Shown here: positions 52,801 to 60,649 of the stretch, piece after piece | Layout of the letters: each line of letters opens with the position of its first letter | Numbering within the stretch: the first letter of the stretch is position 1 | Origin: Planctomycetota bacterium | GTDB lineage: Bacteria > Planctomycetota > UBA8742 > UBA2392 | Length of the DNA: 64,000 nucleotides | Direction of reading: 5' to 3' | NCBI GenBank assembly: GCA_016722065.1 | Contig: JADKGX010000001.1 | Span: forward strand, 1,736,001-1,800,000 | The notes under the pieces: model-generated | Databases searched by the model: none | The model's input: the letters and a program-made list of their open reading frames with translations, nothing else | What the model was told of the DNA's origin: nothing | Program-made: the position numbers and the translations under genes

Positions 52801-53084
52801 CGAACTTCGCCCACGGCCGCGGGCCAGGGGGCCTGCGCCAGCGCCTGTTGAGTGTGAAGGCAGAACAGCAAGGCGGCGTCGGCCTCGGCAAAGGCAACCA
52901 TGAAGGCATCGCCCTCGGTCTTGACCTCATAGCCCTCATGGCTGGCAATTTGCTCGCGCACCACCTGGTTGTGCAGCGCCAGCACGGGCTCAAAGGCGCG
53001 GCCGTGCTTCTCCCACATCCGGCTGGAATCCTGGATGTCGGTAAAGACCAGCGTCACGTTGCCCGTTGGACCCTGCATGCCCAT
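49803..53084 (-). CDS. Class III adenylate/guanylate cyclase - STAND NTPase - TPR fusion
   Basis: 1093 residues from the ATG at 53084. The cyclase domain (about 8-180) begins VTLVFTDIQDSSRMWEKHG (first metal Asp), has YEVKTEGDAFMVAF (purine-contacting Lys and second metal Asp) and VVNRAARVASAG (transition-state Asn/Arg), so it looks active. Next is a STAND/NB-ARC-like NTPase with P-loop MIGPGGTGKTRLAV (257-264), Walker B PALLILDNFEQV and a GLPLALELAA motif. About 450 residues of TPR-like repeats close the protein. No sensor domain other than the TPRs. No Shine-Dalgarno; TATATT lies 6 nt before ATG, which decides the start. Confidence 0.9.
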   Translation of the reverse strand: MGMQGPTGNVTLVFTDIQDSSRMWEKHGRAFEPVLALHNQVVREQIASHEGYEVKTEGDAFMVAFAEADAALLFCLHTQQALAQAPWPAAVGEVRVRMGLHSGEPICSADPRTGHTDYFGPVVNRAARVASAGHGGQVLLSEAAFKRAQAASAQALVSDMGEHLLRGLEQPEHLYQALPQALAGREFPPLHTATALPTNLPPQASTFVGRAAELAEVCELLAPRTGRQGGTSPGTKLMRAPGGAISRDASRLVSMIGPGGTGKTRLAVRAGYEVLDRFEGGVWFVDLSAATDAATVASTVAAALGARPSGKEEPVQAVANVLEYRKPALLILDNFEQVAAHAATTVGVWRQRAPHISFLVTSRAVLGLQGEQQYELAPLQPPPRQPTAKDLDNLAAFESVALFVERARESDPRFTLDADNAADVCAICAELDGLPLALELAASRVRMLKPAQMVKRLGRKFELLKSSRRDLSARQQTMYGAIEWGFELLSEWERAAFLQACVFREGFLLEAAEAVIDLSGVADAPDVLDALQNLREKSLLRAVEGELETRFLMYRPILEFGQERWRAQAPAQDQADLTSRHASHFGELAWHWGNRVEGPDELVALAALESDRENIAAAIESAAASGQADLAAQGALGLWELLLVRGPVELRAKVLECALAAGPQPALRARLLTARSRAHQEVGEQSRAVEVAVTALEIARQSGDEATLCEARVQHASALWYVGRYVPCQEQAVAARAQAEKLGRPALLARALGIESIVLIQIGKTNEATQALTLAEQACRALGYRRGIAHNVANQGIVLGRAGKREQALKHYTEAEQIYTEIGYTVGVARMVGNRGAQFQLGGDHAAAQVCYERAVQLGRQLGSKQSVASNLSNLSSIASHRGDRAMAQELLQECMRIYRQIGHPQGEAEILVRMAREELKYKNHPAALEHADAALAIFRKLGDYYNGDDAAYAGMLAAFHLKQYADMERRGKDLLALAAARNDHHIAANANSYVARAQLMQGNLAGASQSIERMHGYFEKLAGSKLVAIKDQVFFAAILAADAITAGHQEFAREHGPRALALAEKHAAVLEPFNSDGHRALDAIRQFLKPGT

Positions 53085-53090
53085 GCGCCG

Positions 53091-53096
53091 AATATA
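53091..53096 (-). promoter_or_regulatory. Candidate leaderless -10 element of the cyclase-STAND gene
   Basis: Reverse-strand TATATT, then CGGCGC, then ATG. Confidence 0.5.
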
Positions 53097-53143
53097 GCAG
53101 CGCCGCCAGCGCATGCAGGCGGCAGCGGCGGGGCAGTGGCCGG

Positions 53144-53518
53144 TTACTTGATGCGGTGGTTGTCCGGGTCCAGCTTGCGCGAGGTAATGCGCTCAAGGTC
53201 TGACATGCTCAAGCCCTCACTGGCGGGTTCCACCTTGCGGCGGCTGAGTTCGTCCAGCCGCGACATCGAAAGCCGGCGGTTGGTGTCCTCAAACGTGTTT
53301 TGCATGCCGCGGTCGACGTCGGTCATCGTCAAGCCGTCCTGGCTGGGCTCCAGGCCATCTCGCGAGACGCGTTCCAGAGCCGTCATATCCAGCCGGTTGG
53401 TGGTGTCGTCGGTTTGTTCGCGCGAGTAATCGTTCAGTCCGGACATATCCAGCGAATAGCCCCGGCAGCCCCCCAAAAGGGCGCAAAAACCTAGGCAGAT
53501 GATCGCTGCAACGCGCAT
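53144..53518 (-). CDS. Lipoprotein composed of five 20-residue repeats
   Basis: 124 residues: signal peptide with lipobox LLGGC (Cys 18), then four residues, then exactly five 20-residue units (23-42, 43-62, 63-82, 83-102, 103-122) and two final residues. Consensus L-[DTS]-M-[ST]-x-L-x-x-x-S-R. Units 1 and 3 end in an Asp/Thr/Asn-Arg segment (TDDTTNR, EDTNRR), while units 2, 4 and 5 have an acidic E/D-P turn (EPSQDG, EPASEG, DPDNHR). The nucleotide repeats have diverged, so the periodicity is maintained at protein level. No known family recognised. TAGAAT lies 6 nt before ATG. Confidence 0.8.
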   Translation of the reverse strand: MRVAAIICLGFCALLGGCRGYSLDMSGLNDYSREQTDDTTNRLDMTALERVSRDGLEPSQDGLTMTDVDRGMQNTFEDTNRRLSMSRLDELSRRKVEPASEGLSMSDLERITSRKLDPDNHRIK

Positions 53519-53524
53519 GTCGGG

Positions 53525-53530
53525 ATTCTA
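53525..53530 (-). promoter_or_regulatory. Candidate leaderless -10 element of the repeat lipoprotein
   Basis: Reverse-strand TAGAAT, then CCCGAC, then ATG. Confidence 0.5.
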
Positions 53531-53576
53531 ACGAGCCACCCGTGCAAGGGTTGGGGAAAACGCCGGGGCAAGCGGT

Positions 53577-54845
53577 CTAGGGCAGCGGGCGCGTGTTGGC
53601 CGTGCTGGACTTGAAGGTGTGCAGGTTGAAGAAGAACGCGTCGTGAAAGTAGTGCGTCAGCAGCAGGCCAAAGCCAAACAGATAGTAGGCCTGCAACACC
53701 GCGCCGGGCTTATAAAGTTCCGTGCCCGGCGTGCCACTGCCGGCAAACATGCCGACATCGCGCACCACAGTAATGCCCGCGGCCAGGGCCATGATGACGC
53801 CAATCAGGAAGATCACGATGCCCAGGGCCACGGCGTAGTATCGCGCGCCGCTGCGTTCATCTTTGGCCAGCCATTTGACCAGCGGGTTGATGCGATTGCC
53901 CTTTTGCACCTGCACGCGCGTGATGTACCAGGTCAAGGCAATGTACTGAATGCTGTGCCACAGGTTGAAGCCTTGAAACGAGCTGTCCAGGTTAGGCCAC
54001 ATTGGCGCAAACAAGCCCACGCCAATGGCGCAGCAGATCAGCAGAAACTTGGCCTGTTGCAGTTGCCCGGCGCGGTATTCGCGCACGCACTTGGCCGCCC
54101 ACAGGCTGGTGCACACCACAAGCCCGGCCAGGTTGGCCATCCAGAACCAGTCACTCAAGATAAAGTCCGGCAGCATTGGCTGGGCGCGGCCAATGTGAAA
54201 CTGCAGCGACTGGGCCTTTTCGGCGCCAAACCACTGGCTGGCCCAGGCCCAGGCCAGCGAATTCTGGTTGCCCATTACCATGCGAAAGCTGCTGACGGGG
54301 TAAAGCGGAAACAGCACGGCGGCGACGTCAATCAGGCGTGACTTGATCGACGGCCTTGCGGCGTCGCGGTCGTGGTAGAACCGCACAATGTAGGAAAGCT
54401 GGTGAATCAGGTGCAGGCTGGCCAGAAAGAAGAAGCCGGTCATCAACAGGCGCCGGGTGAATTCACTGGAAAGCGCCATCGTGGCCACAAAGGGCACGAC
54501 AAACAGGCTGCTGAGGAACCACAGTTTTTCGCGCTTGCGAAAATCCGGGTTCAGGTAGGTGCGCGTGTAGGTGACCCACACGTGGGGGCCGCCGGCCAGC
54601 AGCATGACAAACAGGCTGGTCACGTCTTCGGACATGCCCATGCGGGCCTCTGCATCAGCGCCGGAAAAGCGCGCCAGCAGCCATTGGCTTAGATAGAACA
54701 CCAGAATCGGCACCGGTGCCAGCAGGGCCGGAAAGATCAACCAGCGTTTGTCCCAGCCGGGCGAATGAATCCAGCCAGCCGCAGAAACGCCGCCGGGCTG
54801 CATCGCCCCGGCATGTGAATTGGCTGTTACGGCCTGTCCTGCCAT
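53577..54845 (-). CDS. Polytopic membrane protein of unknown function
   Basis: 422 residues from the ATG at 54845 (TGGGGA about 6 nt upstream); a GTG four codons earlier is the alternative. Roughly nine to ten membrane helices. Conserved-looking His motifs lie at the membrane face: GGPHVWVTYTRTYLNPDF near the N-terminus, LHLIHQLSYIVRFYHDRD, LWHSIQYIALTWYI and THYFHDAFFFNLHTFK near the C-terminus. Such His clusters suggest metal binding, as in membrane di-iron oxygenases or hydroxylases, but the exact HxxHH spacing is not met, so no enzyme is assigned. Confidence 0.8.
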   Translation of the reverse strand: MAGQAVTANSHAGAMQPGGVSAAGWIHSPGWDKRWLIFPALLAPVPILVFYLSQWLLARFSGADAEARMGMSEDVTSLFVMLLAGGPHVWVTYTRTYLNPDFRKREKLWFLSSLFVVPFVATMALSSEFTRRLLMTGFFFLASLHLIHQLSYIVRFYHDRDAARPSIKSRLIDVAAVLFPLYPVSSFRMVMGNQNSLAWAWASQWFGAEKAQSLQFHIGRAQPMLPDFILSDWFWMANLAGLVVCTSLWAAKCVREYRAGQLQQAKFLLICCAIGVGLFAPMWPNLDSSFQGFNLWHSIQYIALTWYITRVQVQKGNRINPLVKWLAKDERSGARYYAVALGIVIFLIGVIMALAAGITVVRDVGMFAGSGTPGTELYKPGAVLQAYYLFGFGLLLTHYFHDAFFFNLHTFKSSTANTRPLP

Positions 54846-54921
54846 GACATTCCCCACCCAAACAGGGCGCTGACTTTAGGCAAATCTACGCCGGGCACAA
54901 CGGCCTGTTGTCGGCTTCCCC

Positions 54922-54951
54922 TTGACAGGGCAAGACCTGTTCCGGCATTCT
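54922..54951 (+). promoter_or_regulatory. Probable sigma-70 promoter of the HTH gene
   Basis: Perfect TTGACA (54922-54927) with a weak CATTCT (54946-54951) 18 bp on, about 50 bp before the start codon. Confidence 0.45.
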
Positions 54952-55000
54952 CTCTTTACGCGTCAACAGTGGCGCGCGCGCAACAGCACAGGAGACCGCC

Positions 55001-55243
55001 GTGAAGCCAGCCGAAAACGCCGTGAACCCCGCCACCGTGGCCGCGAATTTCATTCACCAGTACGGCAAGGCGCGTTTCAAGCGGTTTCTCAAGCTGGTGC
55101 AGCAGAACACCAGTGGCGAGGAAATCGCCACCGAATTCGGCGTCTCGCGCGAGCGCGTGCGCCAGTGGAAGAACGCCTTTGGCAACGTGATTCAAAGTTA
55201 CGACGTGAACCCCGATATCCTGAAACTGGCCGGCCTGAAGTAA
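55001..55243 (+). CDS. Small helix-turn-helix DNA-binding protein
   Basis: 80 residues from a GTG at 55001 with AGGAGA about 5 nt upstream. Residues about 38-60 form a helix-turn-helix: SGEEIATEFGVSRERVRQWK, the pattern of sigma-70 region 4 or homeodomain-like HTH_23 domains. Basic N-terminal helix (KARFKRFLKLV). No effector domain. It is a probable transcription regulator, or a nucleoid-type protein given its size. It precedes the Rossmann/DUF2520 gene by 35 bp. Confidence 0.8.
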   Translation: MKPAENAVNPATVAANFIHQYGKARFKRFLKLVQQNTSGEEIATEFGVSRERVRQWKNAFGNVIQSYDVNPDILKLAGLK

Positions 55244-55266
55244 GCGCCTGGCCCGCGCTGATCTGC

Positions 55267-55272
55267 TACATT
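55267..55272 (+). promoter_or_regulatory. Candidate leaderless -10 element of the DUF2520-like gene
   Basis: TACATT, then GGCGCC, then the ATG at 55279. Confidence 0.45.
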
Positions 55273-55278
55273 GGCGCC

Positions 55279-56109
55279 ATGGCAAAACCCGCTGCCCTGT
55301 CCCCGCTTGCCATTTACGGCATGGGTCGTTTCGGCAACGCCCTGGCCGGTGCCCTGCGTGCCGCGGGCAAACCCCCGGCGCGAACCGGTGGCCGTGACCC
55401 CGGGCCTGCCGCCCTGCTGCACAAGCTGAAGCCCGGCACCATCATCATGCTTTCCGTACGCGACGATGCCCTGGCGCAAGTCGCGGCGGAGTTCGCCCGT
55501 CTGCCCGGCTGCAAGCGTTTTGCCTTTGTGCACGCCTGTGGTGCCTGGGGACCCGAGTTGCTGCAGCCCCTGGCCAAGGCCGGCGCGAAAACCGGCGCCT
55601 TTCACATTCTGCAAAGCTTTCCGCCCCAGGGCGGCGCAAGCCGCGTGGCCGGAAGCTGGTGCTGCCTTGCAGGCCCCAAGCCGCTGCTGGCCAAACTGCG
55701 CAGCCTTGCGCTGGCCCTGCAAACCCACCCGCTGGAATTGCCCGACAGCGCCCGCCCGGCCTATCACGCCGCAGCGGTACTGGCCAGCAATGCGCTGGTG
55801 GCAATCCTGGCCCAAAGCCGCGACTTGCTGCTGGATGCCGGCCTGGAACCCGAGGCCGCCGGCGCAATGCTGATTCCGCTGGTGATGGGCACGCTGCAGA
55901 ACGTGGCCGAACTTGGCCCCGAAAAAGCCCTGACGGGCCCCGTGGCCCGCGGCGATTACATGACCCTGCGCCGCCACCTCAAGGCCATGAACCGCAGCCA
56001 GGCGCTGGCCTATCGCAAGTTGATGGTGCTGACGACGGCATTTGCGGAGAAATCGCGGCGCATCACCCACAGCCAGGCGCGGGCCCTTCGGGCCGTGCTG
56101 TTTGACTAG
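55279..56109 (+). CDS. Rossmann-like / DUF2520 domain oxidoreductase-like protein
   Basis: 276 residues. N-terminal nucleotide-binding fold (LAIYGMGRFGNALAGALRAAG, and IIMLSVRDDALAQVAAEFA), then an alpha-helical C-terminal domain with AYHAAAVLASNALVAILAQS, the 'yHaaa...sN.l..l' signature of DUF2520/F420-dependent NADP-oxidoreductase-like proteins. The expected GxGxxG reads G-M-G-R-F-G. Substrate unknown. Start chosen at the ATG at 55279, right before the fold begins. Confidence 0.85.
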   Translation: MAKPAALSPLAIYGMGRFGNALAGALRAAGKPPARTGGRDPGPAALLHKLKPGTIIMLSVRDDALAQVAAEFARLPGCKRFAFVHACGAWGPELLQPLAKAGAKTGAFHILQSFPPQGGASRVAGSWCCLAGPKPLLAKLRSLALALQTHPLELPDSARPAYHAAAVLASNALVAILAQSRDLLLDAGLEPEAAGAMLIPLVMGTLQNVAELGPEKALTGPVARGDYMTLRRHLKAMNRSQALAYRKLMVLTTAFAEKSRRITHSQARALRAVLFD

Positions 56110-56182
56110 TCAGCCGGATGGCGTTTGCCCGGATTGCCCAACTAGCTAGATTTGGCACAGCAATCATTGCCCGGAGATGCCC

Positions 56183-58651
56183 ATGAAGCGCACTGGCGCC
56201 CTGCTGGTTCTTGCCCTGCTGGCCACTTTGGCCTGCACGCACCGCACGCTGGCCGACCCGGCGCCCGGCCCTGAAACCACCCCGATTGAGCCCGCACCGG
56301 CGCCCACCCCGGCCCAGCCACGGCTTGGCGGATGGGGCGACCCGCAAGATTGGACCCCGCAGGATGCCTACGACCTGACAGGCCCAGTGCCCGCCGACAA
56401 AGACATTCGCGCCGCCATTGCCCAGGGCATTGACTACGTGCTGTCGGAACAAGACGCCGATGGATCCTGGGATGTCACGCTTTCCGGCGCCGTGCTTTCG
56501 CAAGTGGCCGACCAGGCCCTGGATGCCGTGTGCGTAACGGCGCTGGCAGGCATGGCCCTGACACCGCACGCAGCCCTGGACGCCCGCATTGAACCGGCCT
56601 TGAACCGCGCGGCGGAGTTCATTGTCGACCGCATCATGCGCGGCAAGCTTTCCTATCGCGTAGATTACGCGGTTTGGCGTTACACCCTGAGCACGCAGTT
56701 TCTGGTTTCGCGCTTCAAGGCCAGCCAGGACGCCGCCCGCCGCGAGCTTTACAAAGCCACGGCCAAGCGCTGCATTAACGCGCTGCTGCGCATGCAGTTG
56801 AGCAACGGCGAACGTTCGCTGCTGGACGACGTGCGGCGCTCACGCGTGGATGCCACCCTGGAAAAAGCCCGCTTGCCGGGCCGGTTGGGGCTGGTGCTGG
56901 CCCTGCCCACGGAAGCCGACCACCGCGACGGCGCCCCGATAACGCAGGTTGTGGAAGGCAGCCCCGCTGCAAAAGCCGGGCTGGCCGCAGGCGACCGCGT
57001 GCTTGCCATCGACGGCGTGCCGGTGAACAACGCCGTCGATTACTACGACCTGGAACTGGACTTTCTGCAGGGTCAATCCATCAAGGTGGGTTACCGCAAA
57101 GCCGACGGCAAATCAGCCGAAGCAACGATTGCGCTGGCGCTGACCTGGCCGGTGTTCACAGGCATAGTGACCAAGGGCGAAGCCGACCAGCCACCGGTGA
57201 TTGAGCGTTTCCTGCACCTCAGCCCGGCGCTCAAGGCCGGCCTGGAAGTTGACGACAAGATTGTCGCCGTGGGCGACAGCGTGATTTCCACCCACAGCGA
57301 TTTCGAAAAAGCGGTCGCAGCCCTCAAGGCCGGCAGCAAGGTCACCGTCAAGGTCGACCGCGCCGGCGCCGCCAAGGCCATCACCTTTGCCGTGAACTAC
57401 GCCCCGGCCGGCACGCTGGACATCTTTGGGCTGGAAGAAGACAAGTCCGGCGGCGAAGGCGTGGCCGTGCGCGGCTACATGCCGCAGGTGGAAAACGTGC
57501 GGGGCTACACGGCGCTGGCGCGGTTTCCGGGCTTTGCGGCACTGCGCCTTGGCATCAAGGTGGGCGACCGCATTACCCACATTGGCGACACGCCCGTGAC
57601 CGGGCTGGACCATTTTCTGGGCCTGGCCAGCACGATTGCAGCCGGGGTGCCGGTGCGCGTGCGCTGGCAGCGCGGCGACGAAAGCCTGGAAGGCATGGCC
57701 CTGCCGGACGTGGCCAGCGCGCCGGGCAACATGGACATCGGCTTTCCGGGCGGCAACGGCAACCTGCAACTTGGCAAGGCCGAGCCCCGCGTCATGCAGG
57801 TCATCAAGGGCGGCGCTGGTGAAAAAGCCGGTCTGCAACCCGGCGATTTGATTACCAGCATTGACGGCAAACCCACGCCTGACCGCAAGTCGATTGCCGA
57901 GCTGCTGGTCTATTACACCGCCGGCGATGTGCTGAAGCTGGGCCTGACACGCAAGGGCACAGCCACCACGCTGGACCTGCGCTTGAGCTTTCCCAGTGAA
58001 TCTCCCGTTGAGGAAGGCGGCTGGGCCTATTACCCGCGCATGGGCGAATCGACCAGCCACTCCACCACGGCGGCACTGCTGGCCCTGTATGAAGCGCGCG
58101 ACGTGATGGGCTTTGCGATTCCCAAACGCAGCCTGGCAGCGGCTGAAAGATTGATTACCGGCCTGCGCGTAACAGACCCGAACAACGCTTCGATTGAAAC
58201 CTACCTGTACCGTGGCGAAGCCAAGCAGTTTGCCGGGGCACTGGCGTACTTCAGCGACGTACGCGGCACCGTGGGGCGTATCTGCATCTGCGAGTTGCAG
58301 CAATATAGAGCCGGGTTGCGCACCAAAGACCACGTTCGCAAGGCCGTAGAAGTGTTTCTCAAGAACCGCGACCAACTGGATTACGTGCGCGATTACTGGC
58401 ACACGCACCTGGTCAAGCTGTACCAGAACGCCGCCTATTACTGGATGTTCGGGCACACCTGGGCACTGGTGGCAGCGCGCGAAGCCGGGCCGGACCTGTA
58501 CAAGCGCGTCAATGAAGTCTGCCTGAAAGCCTTGATGATGGACCGGCAACAGAACGGCCGCTGGCTGGATCACGAAAGCTTTGGCGAGTTCTGCGGCACC
58601 TGCCAGGCGCTGATTGCCTTTGGCGAAACCGAGGGCGGCTTCCGAAAATAG
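56183..58651 (+). CDS. Secreted protein with PDZ domains inserted in a terpene-cyclase-like alpha-toroid
   Basis: 822 residues from the ATG at 56183 (GGAG 6 nt upstream; the ATG at 56177 overlaps the ribosome site). Signal peptide (LLVLALLATLACTHRTLA), Pro-rich linker, then a prenyltransferase/squalene-cyclase-like helical segment (IDYVLSEQDADGSWDV, with the QxxDGSW motif). Four PDZ-like domains follow: VVEGSPAAKAGLAAGDRVLA, FLHLSPALKAGLEVDDKIVA, LRLGIKVGDRITHIGD, and VIKGGAGEKAGLQPGDLITS. The toroid then resumes (STTAALLALYEA, YYWMFGHTWALVAARE, RQQNGRWLDHESFG). No protease triad. The toroid half may bind a ligand and the PDZs protein tails. Confidence 0.85.
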   Translation: MKRTGALLVLALLATLACTHRTLADPAPGPETTPIEPAPAPTPAQPRLGGWGDPQDWTPQDAYDLTGPVPADKDIRAAIAQGIDYVLSEQDADGSWDVTLSGAVLSQVADQALDAVCVTALAGMALTPHAALDARIEPALNRAAEFIVDRIMRGKLSYRVDYAVWRYTLSTQFLVSRFKASQDAARRELYKATAKRCINALLRMQLSNGERSLLDDVRRSRVDATLEKARLPGRLGLVLALPTEADHRDGAPITQVVEGSPAAKAGLAAGDRVLAIDGVPVNNAVDYYDLELDFLQGQSIKVGYRKADGKSAEATIALALTWPVFTGIVTKGEADQPPVIERFLHLSPALKAGLEVDDKIVAVGDSVISTHSDFEKAVAALKAGSKVTVKVDRAGAAKAITFAVNYAPAGTLDIFGLEEDKSGGEGVAVRGYMPQVENVRGYTALARFPGFAALRLGIKVGDRITHIGDTPVTGLDHFLGLASTIAAGVPVRVRWQRGDESLEGMALPDVASAPGNMDIGFPGGNGNLQLGKAEPRVMQVIKGGAGEKAGLQPGDLITSIDGKPTPDRKSIAELLVYYTAGDVLKLGLTRKGTATTLDLRLSFPSESPVEEGGWAYYPRMGESTSHSTTAALLALYEARDVMGFAIPKRSLAAAERLITGLRVTDPNNASIETYLYRGEAKQFAGALAYFSDVRGTVGRICICELQQYRAGLRTKDHVRKAVEVFLKNRDQLDYVRDYWHTHLVKLYQNAAYYWMFGHTWALVAAREAGPDLYKRVNEVCLKALMMDRQQNGRWLDHESFGEFCGTCQALIAFGETEGGFRK

Positions 58652-58655
58652 CCGC

Positions 58656-60632
58656 CTACTTCTTCAGGAACAGAAACTGGCCCACGTCGTCCAGACCCTC
58701 CAGACCACGATAGGTCTGGGGAGTCTGGGTGCGGCTGCTGCTGCCAAAGGCCTTGGGTACTTCGCTGCCCAGCCAGTTGGCCAGTTCTCCATCGGTCAGA
58801 ATGCCGTCCTGGTTGGCATCTGCGGGCATGCCCTGGGCATCTTTTCCCAGGCCGCGAAACAGCGTTTCGGAAAACACCGAGTGGTCGCCTTCTTCATAGG
58901 CCAGTTGATCGGCGGTGCCGGCGGTGATGACCACGTGGGCGCGTTCCTTCCAGAGTTCATAAACGCTGGAAGGGTTCTCGCGCGGGTTGCCCCGGGCGCG
59001 TGTCACAAAACCGCTGAAGCAGCAATCAATCAGCAGCAACTGGTGGCTGCTGCGAATGTTCTGGCGCACATCTTTGGCCAGGTGGCCCATGTTGTAGCCG
59101 TACAGGTCGGGCAGTTTCTTGTCGCGGTTTTCGTGAAAGCCACTCAGCACCAGATAGCCAATGGCGTCGGCGCGCTCGACAGTTTCGCCGTGGCCCGCGT
59201 AATAGAAAACAAAGTTGGTGCGGTCGCCCTTTTGGTAATGCCGGGTTTGTTCGGATAGTTCGGTCATGGCCCGCGAAACATTTTCGCGCGTCGGCACGCC
59301 ATAATTCGGCACCACGTTACCCTGCAAATCCAGGGCGCGGTCGGGATCGTCCACCAGCAGGCGCACGTTCTCAGGCTTGTAACCAAAGCGCGAGGTCAGA
59401 ATCCCGTACAGCAAACCGGCGTCGCGGCAAGCCGCCGGCAGGGCGCCAAACGAGGACTTGCCCACACCCACAATCAGCGCAAAGCCGTCAATATCGACGC
59501 CCTCGCTGCGCAGGTCCTGCAATTGGCGGCTGGACAGCACCACGCCACGCGAACGAAAATCGACCACCTTTTCGGCGCTGTTGGCGGCCAACAGCGGCGG
59601 GTCGTCCTTGCGCGTAGCCAGCACGACCACCACGCCAACGCAGGCCAAAAGCGCCACCACAACCGCCGCCGCAACCAGGCCCTTACCCAGGCCACCGGCC
59701 GCCTGCGTTTGCGGCTTGCGCGCATTGGCCCACTGGCGCAACACGTCCATCACCGCCGGCGCTGGCAGCTTTGTGCCGCCACGCGGCGCTGAAATCAGGC
59801 TGTGGGCAAAGCGCGCGCCGTCAAACCAGGGGTTCTCTTTGGCCGCTGGGTTGGCTGCCAACTCTGCTGTTTGAAAGGCCTCGGCCAGCCCTTGCAGCGA
59901 CAGGCGCTGCACAGGGTCGACGGAAAAGGTCCAGTCCCCGGCCGCAAACTCGACACCCAGCAGCAGAAAGCAATCGCCCGTGGGGGCTGAAGCGTCCTGG
60001 CGCGCCCAGAACTTCCACAGCAGGCTTTTGGGCTGGCGCAGCACCAGCGCCGAGGAACGCGGCGGCCCGCCCGGAATCTGCACGATCCATTGGCTGCCGC
60101 GCTGCACGTCCTGGGCATACACCTGCCGGTCGGTGGCCAGAAAGGCGCGCTCGCGCGCGAACTCGCTGGTTGGTGCGTCGGCATTGAATGGGTCTTTGTC
60201 GGCCAGCGCCGCGGCCTTGATGTGCTGCGCCAAGCGTTGCCAGTCACGCACAAATGCTGCGCCAGCTTCGGGCTTTGTCAGGTCCGGGTCGCGGGCGTTG
60301 CGAATAGCCAGAAAAAGTCCTTCCAGGGAATCTTCCAGCGCGCCCTTGCCGGGTCGCAGACCCTCGCGCGCTATGCCGGCATAGCGGGCGTAATCAGCCA
60401 TGCGCGGCGGCAGGGACTCCCCGGCCAGCTTCCACTGCACAATCGAGGCCGCCAGCATGTCGTCCAGTGTGGGGTTGTCGCGCACGACAATGCGCGCCGG
60501 CGTGCCGCTGCGGGCAAATGCCTCTGCGCCTTGGTCCAGGGCTGCCTGTGCGGCCTGGGCGGAAAGCACCAGCACCTCGCCGGGTTGGGGCGAGGTGTCG
60601 GGCGGAAGCCTGCGCAGGGCGATCTCGATCAC
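58656..60632 (-). CDS. Membrane-anchored caspase-like (peptidase C14) protein with EF-hand-like loop
   Basis: 658 residues from a GTG at 60632, 17 bp after the preceding stop; the longer frame overlaps that gene. The N-terminal about 305 residues form an unrecognised, probably cytoplasmic, domain with PTLDDMLAASIVQWKLAGE and RQPKSLLWKFWARQDA. One transmembrane helix (about 314-340) follows. The C-terminal caspase-like domain has the catalytic His in FVFYYAGHGE (about 481) and Cys in LLLIDCCFSGF (about 538). Near the C-terminus DANQDGILTDGELANW is a calcium-loop (EF-hand/dockerin-like) motif, so Ca2+ control is possible. It follows a secreted protein gene and is convergent, by 4 bp, with the PDZ gene. 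Confidence 0.85.
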   Translation of the reverse strand: MIEIALRRLPPDTSPQPGEVLVLSAQAAQAALDQGAEAFARSGTPARIVVRDNPTLDDMLAASIVQWKLAGESLPPRMADYARYAGIAREGLRPGKGALEDSLEGLFLAIRNARDPDLTKPEAGAAFVRDWQRLAQHIKAAALADKDPFNADAPTSEFARERAFLATDRQVYAQDVQRGSQWIVQIPGGPPRSSALVLRQPKSLLWKFWARQDASAPTGDCFLLLGVEFAAGDWTFSVDPVQRLSLQGLAEAFQTAELAANPAAKENPWFDGARFAHSLISAPRGGTKLPAPAVMDVLRQWANARKPQTQAAGGLGKGLVAAAVVVALLACVGVVVVLATRKDDPPLLAANSAEKVVDFRSRGVVLSSRQLQDLRSEGVDIDGFALIVGVGKSSFGALPAACRDAGLLYGILTSRFGYKPENVRLLVDDPDRALDLQGNVVPNYGVPTRENVSRAMTELSEQTRHYQKGDRTNFVFYYAGHGETVERADAIGYLVLSGFHENRDKKLPDLYGYNMGHLAKDVRQNIRSSHQLLLIDCCFSGFVTRARGNPRENPSSVYELWKERAHVVITAGTADQLAYEEGDHSVFSETLFRGLGKDAQGMPADANQDGILTDGELANWLGSEVPKAFGSSSRTQTPQTYRGLEGLDDVGQFLFLKK

Positions 60633-60649
60633 GGCGGGGGTCGGGGTTC

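Noticed and set aside
56151..56172. TTTGGCACAGCAATCATTGC before the PDZ gene as a sigma-54 promoter
   Set aside because: The interval between GG and GC is 13 bp, not the required 10.
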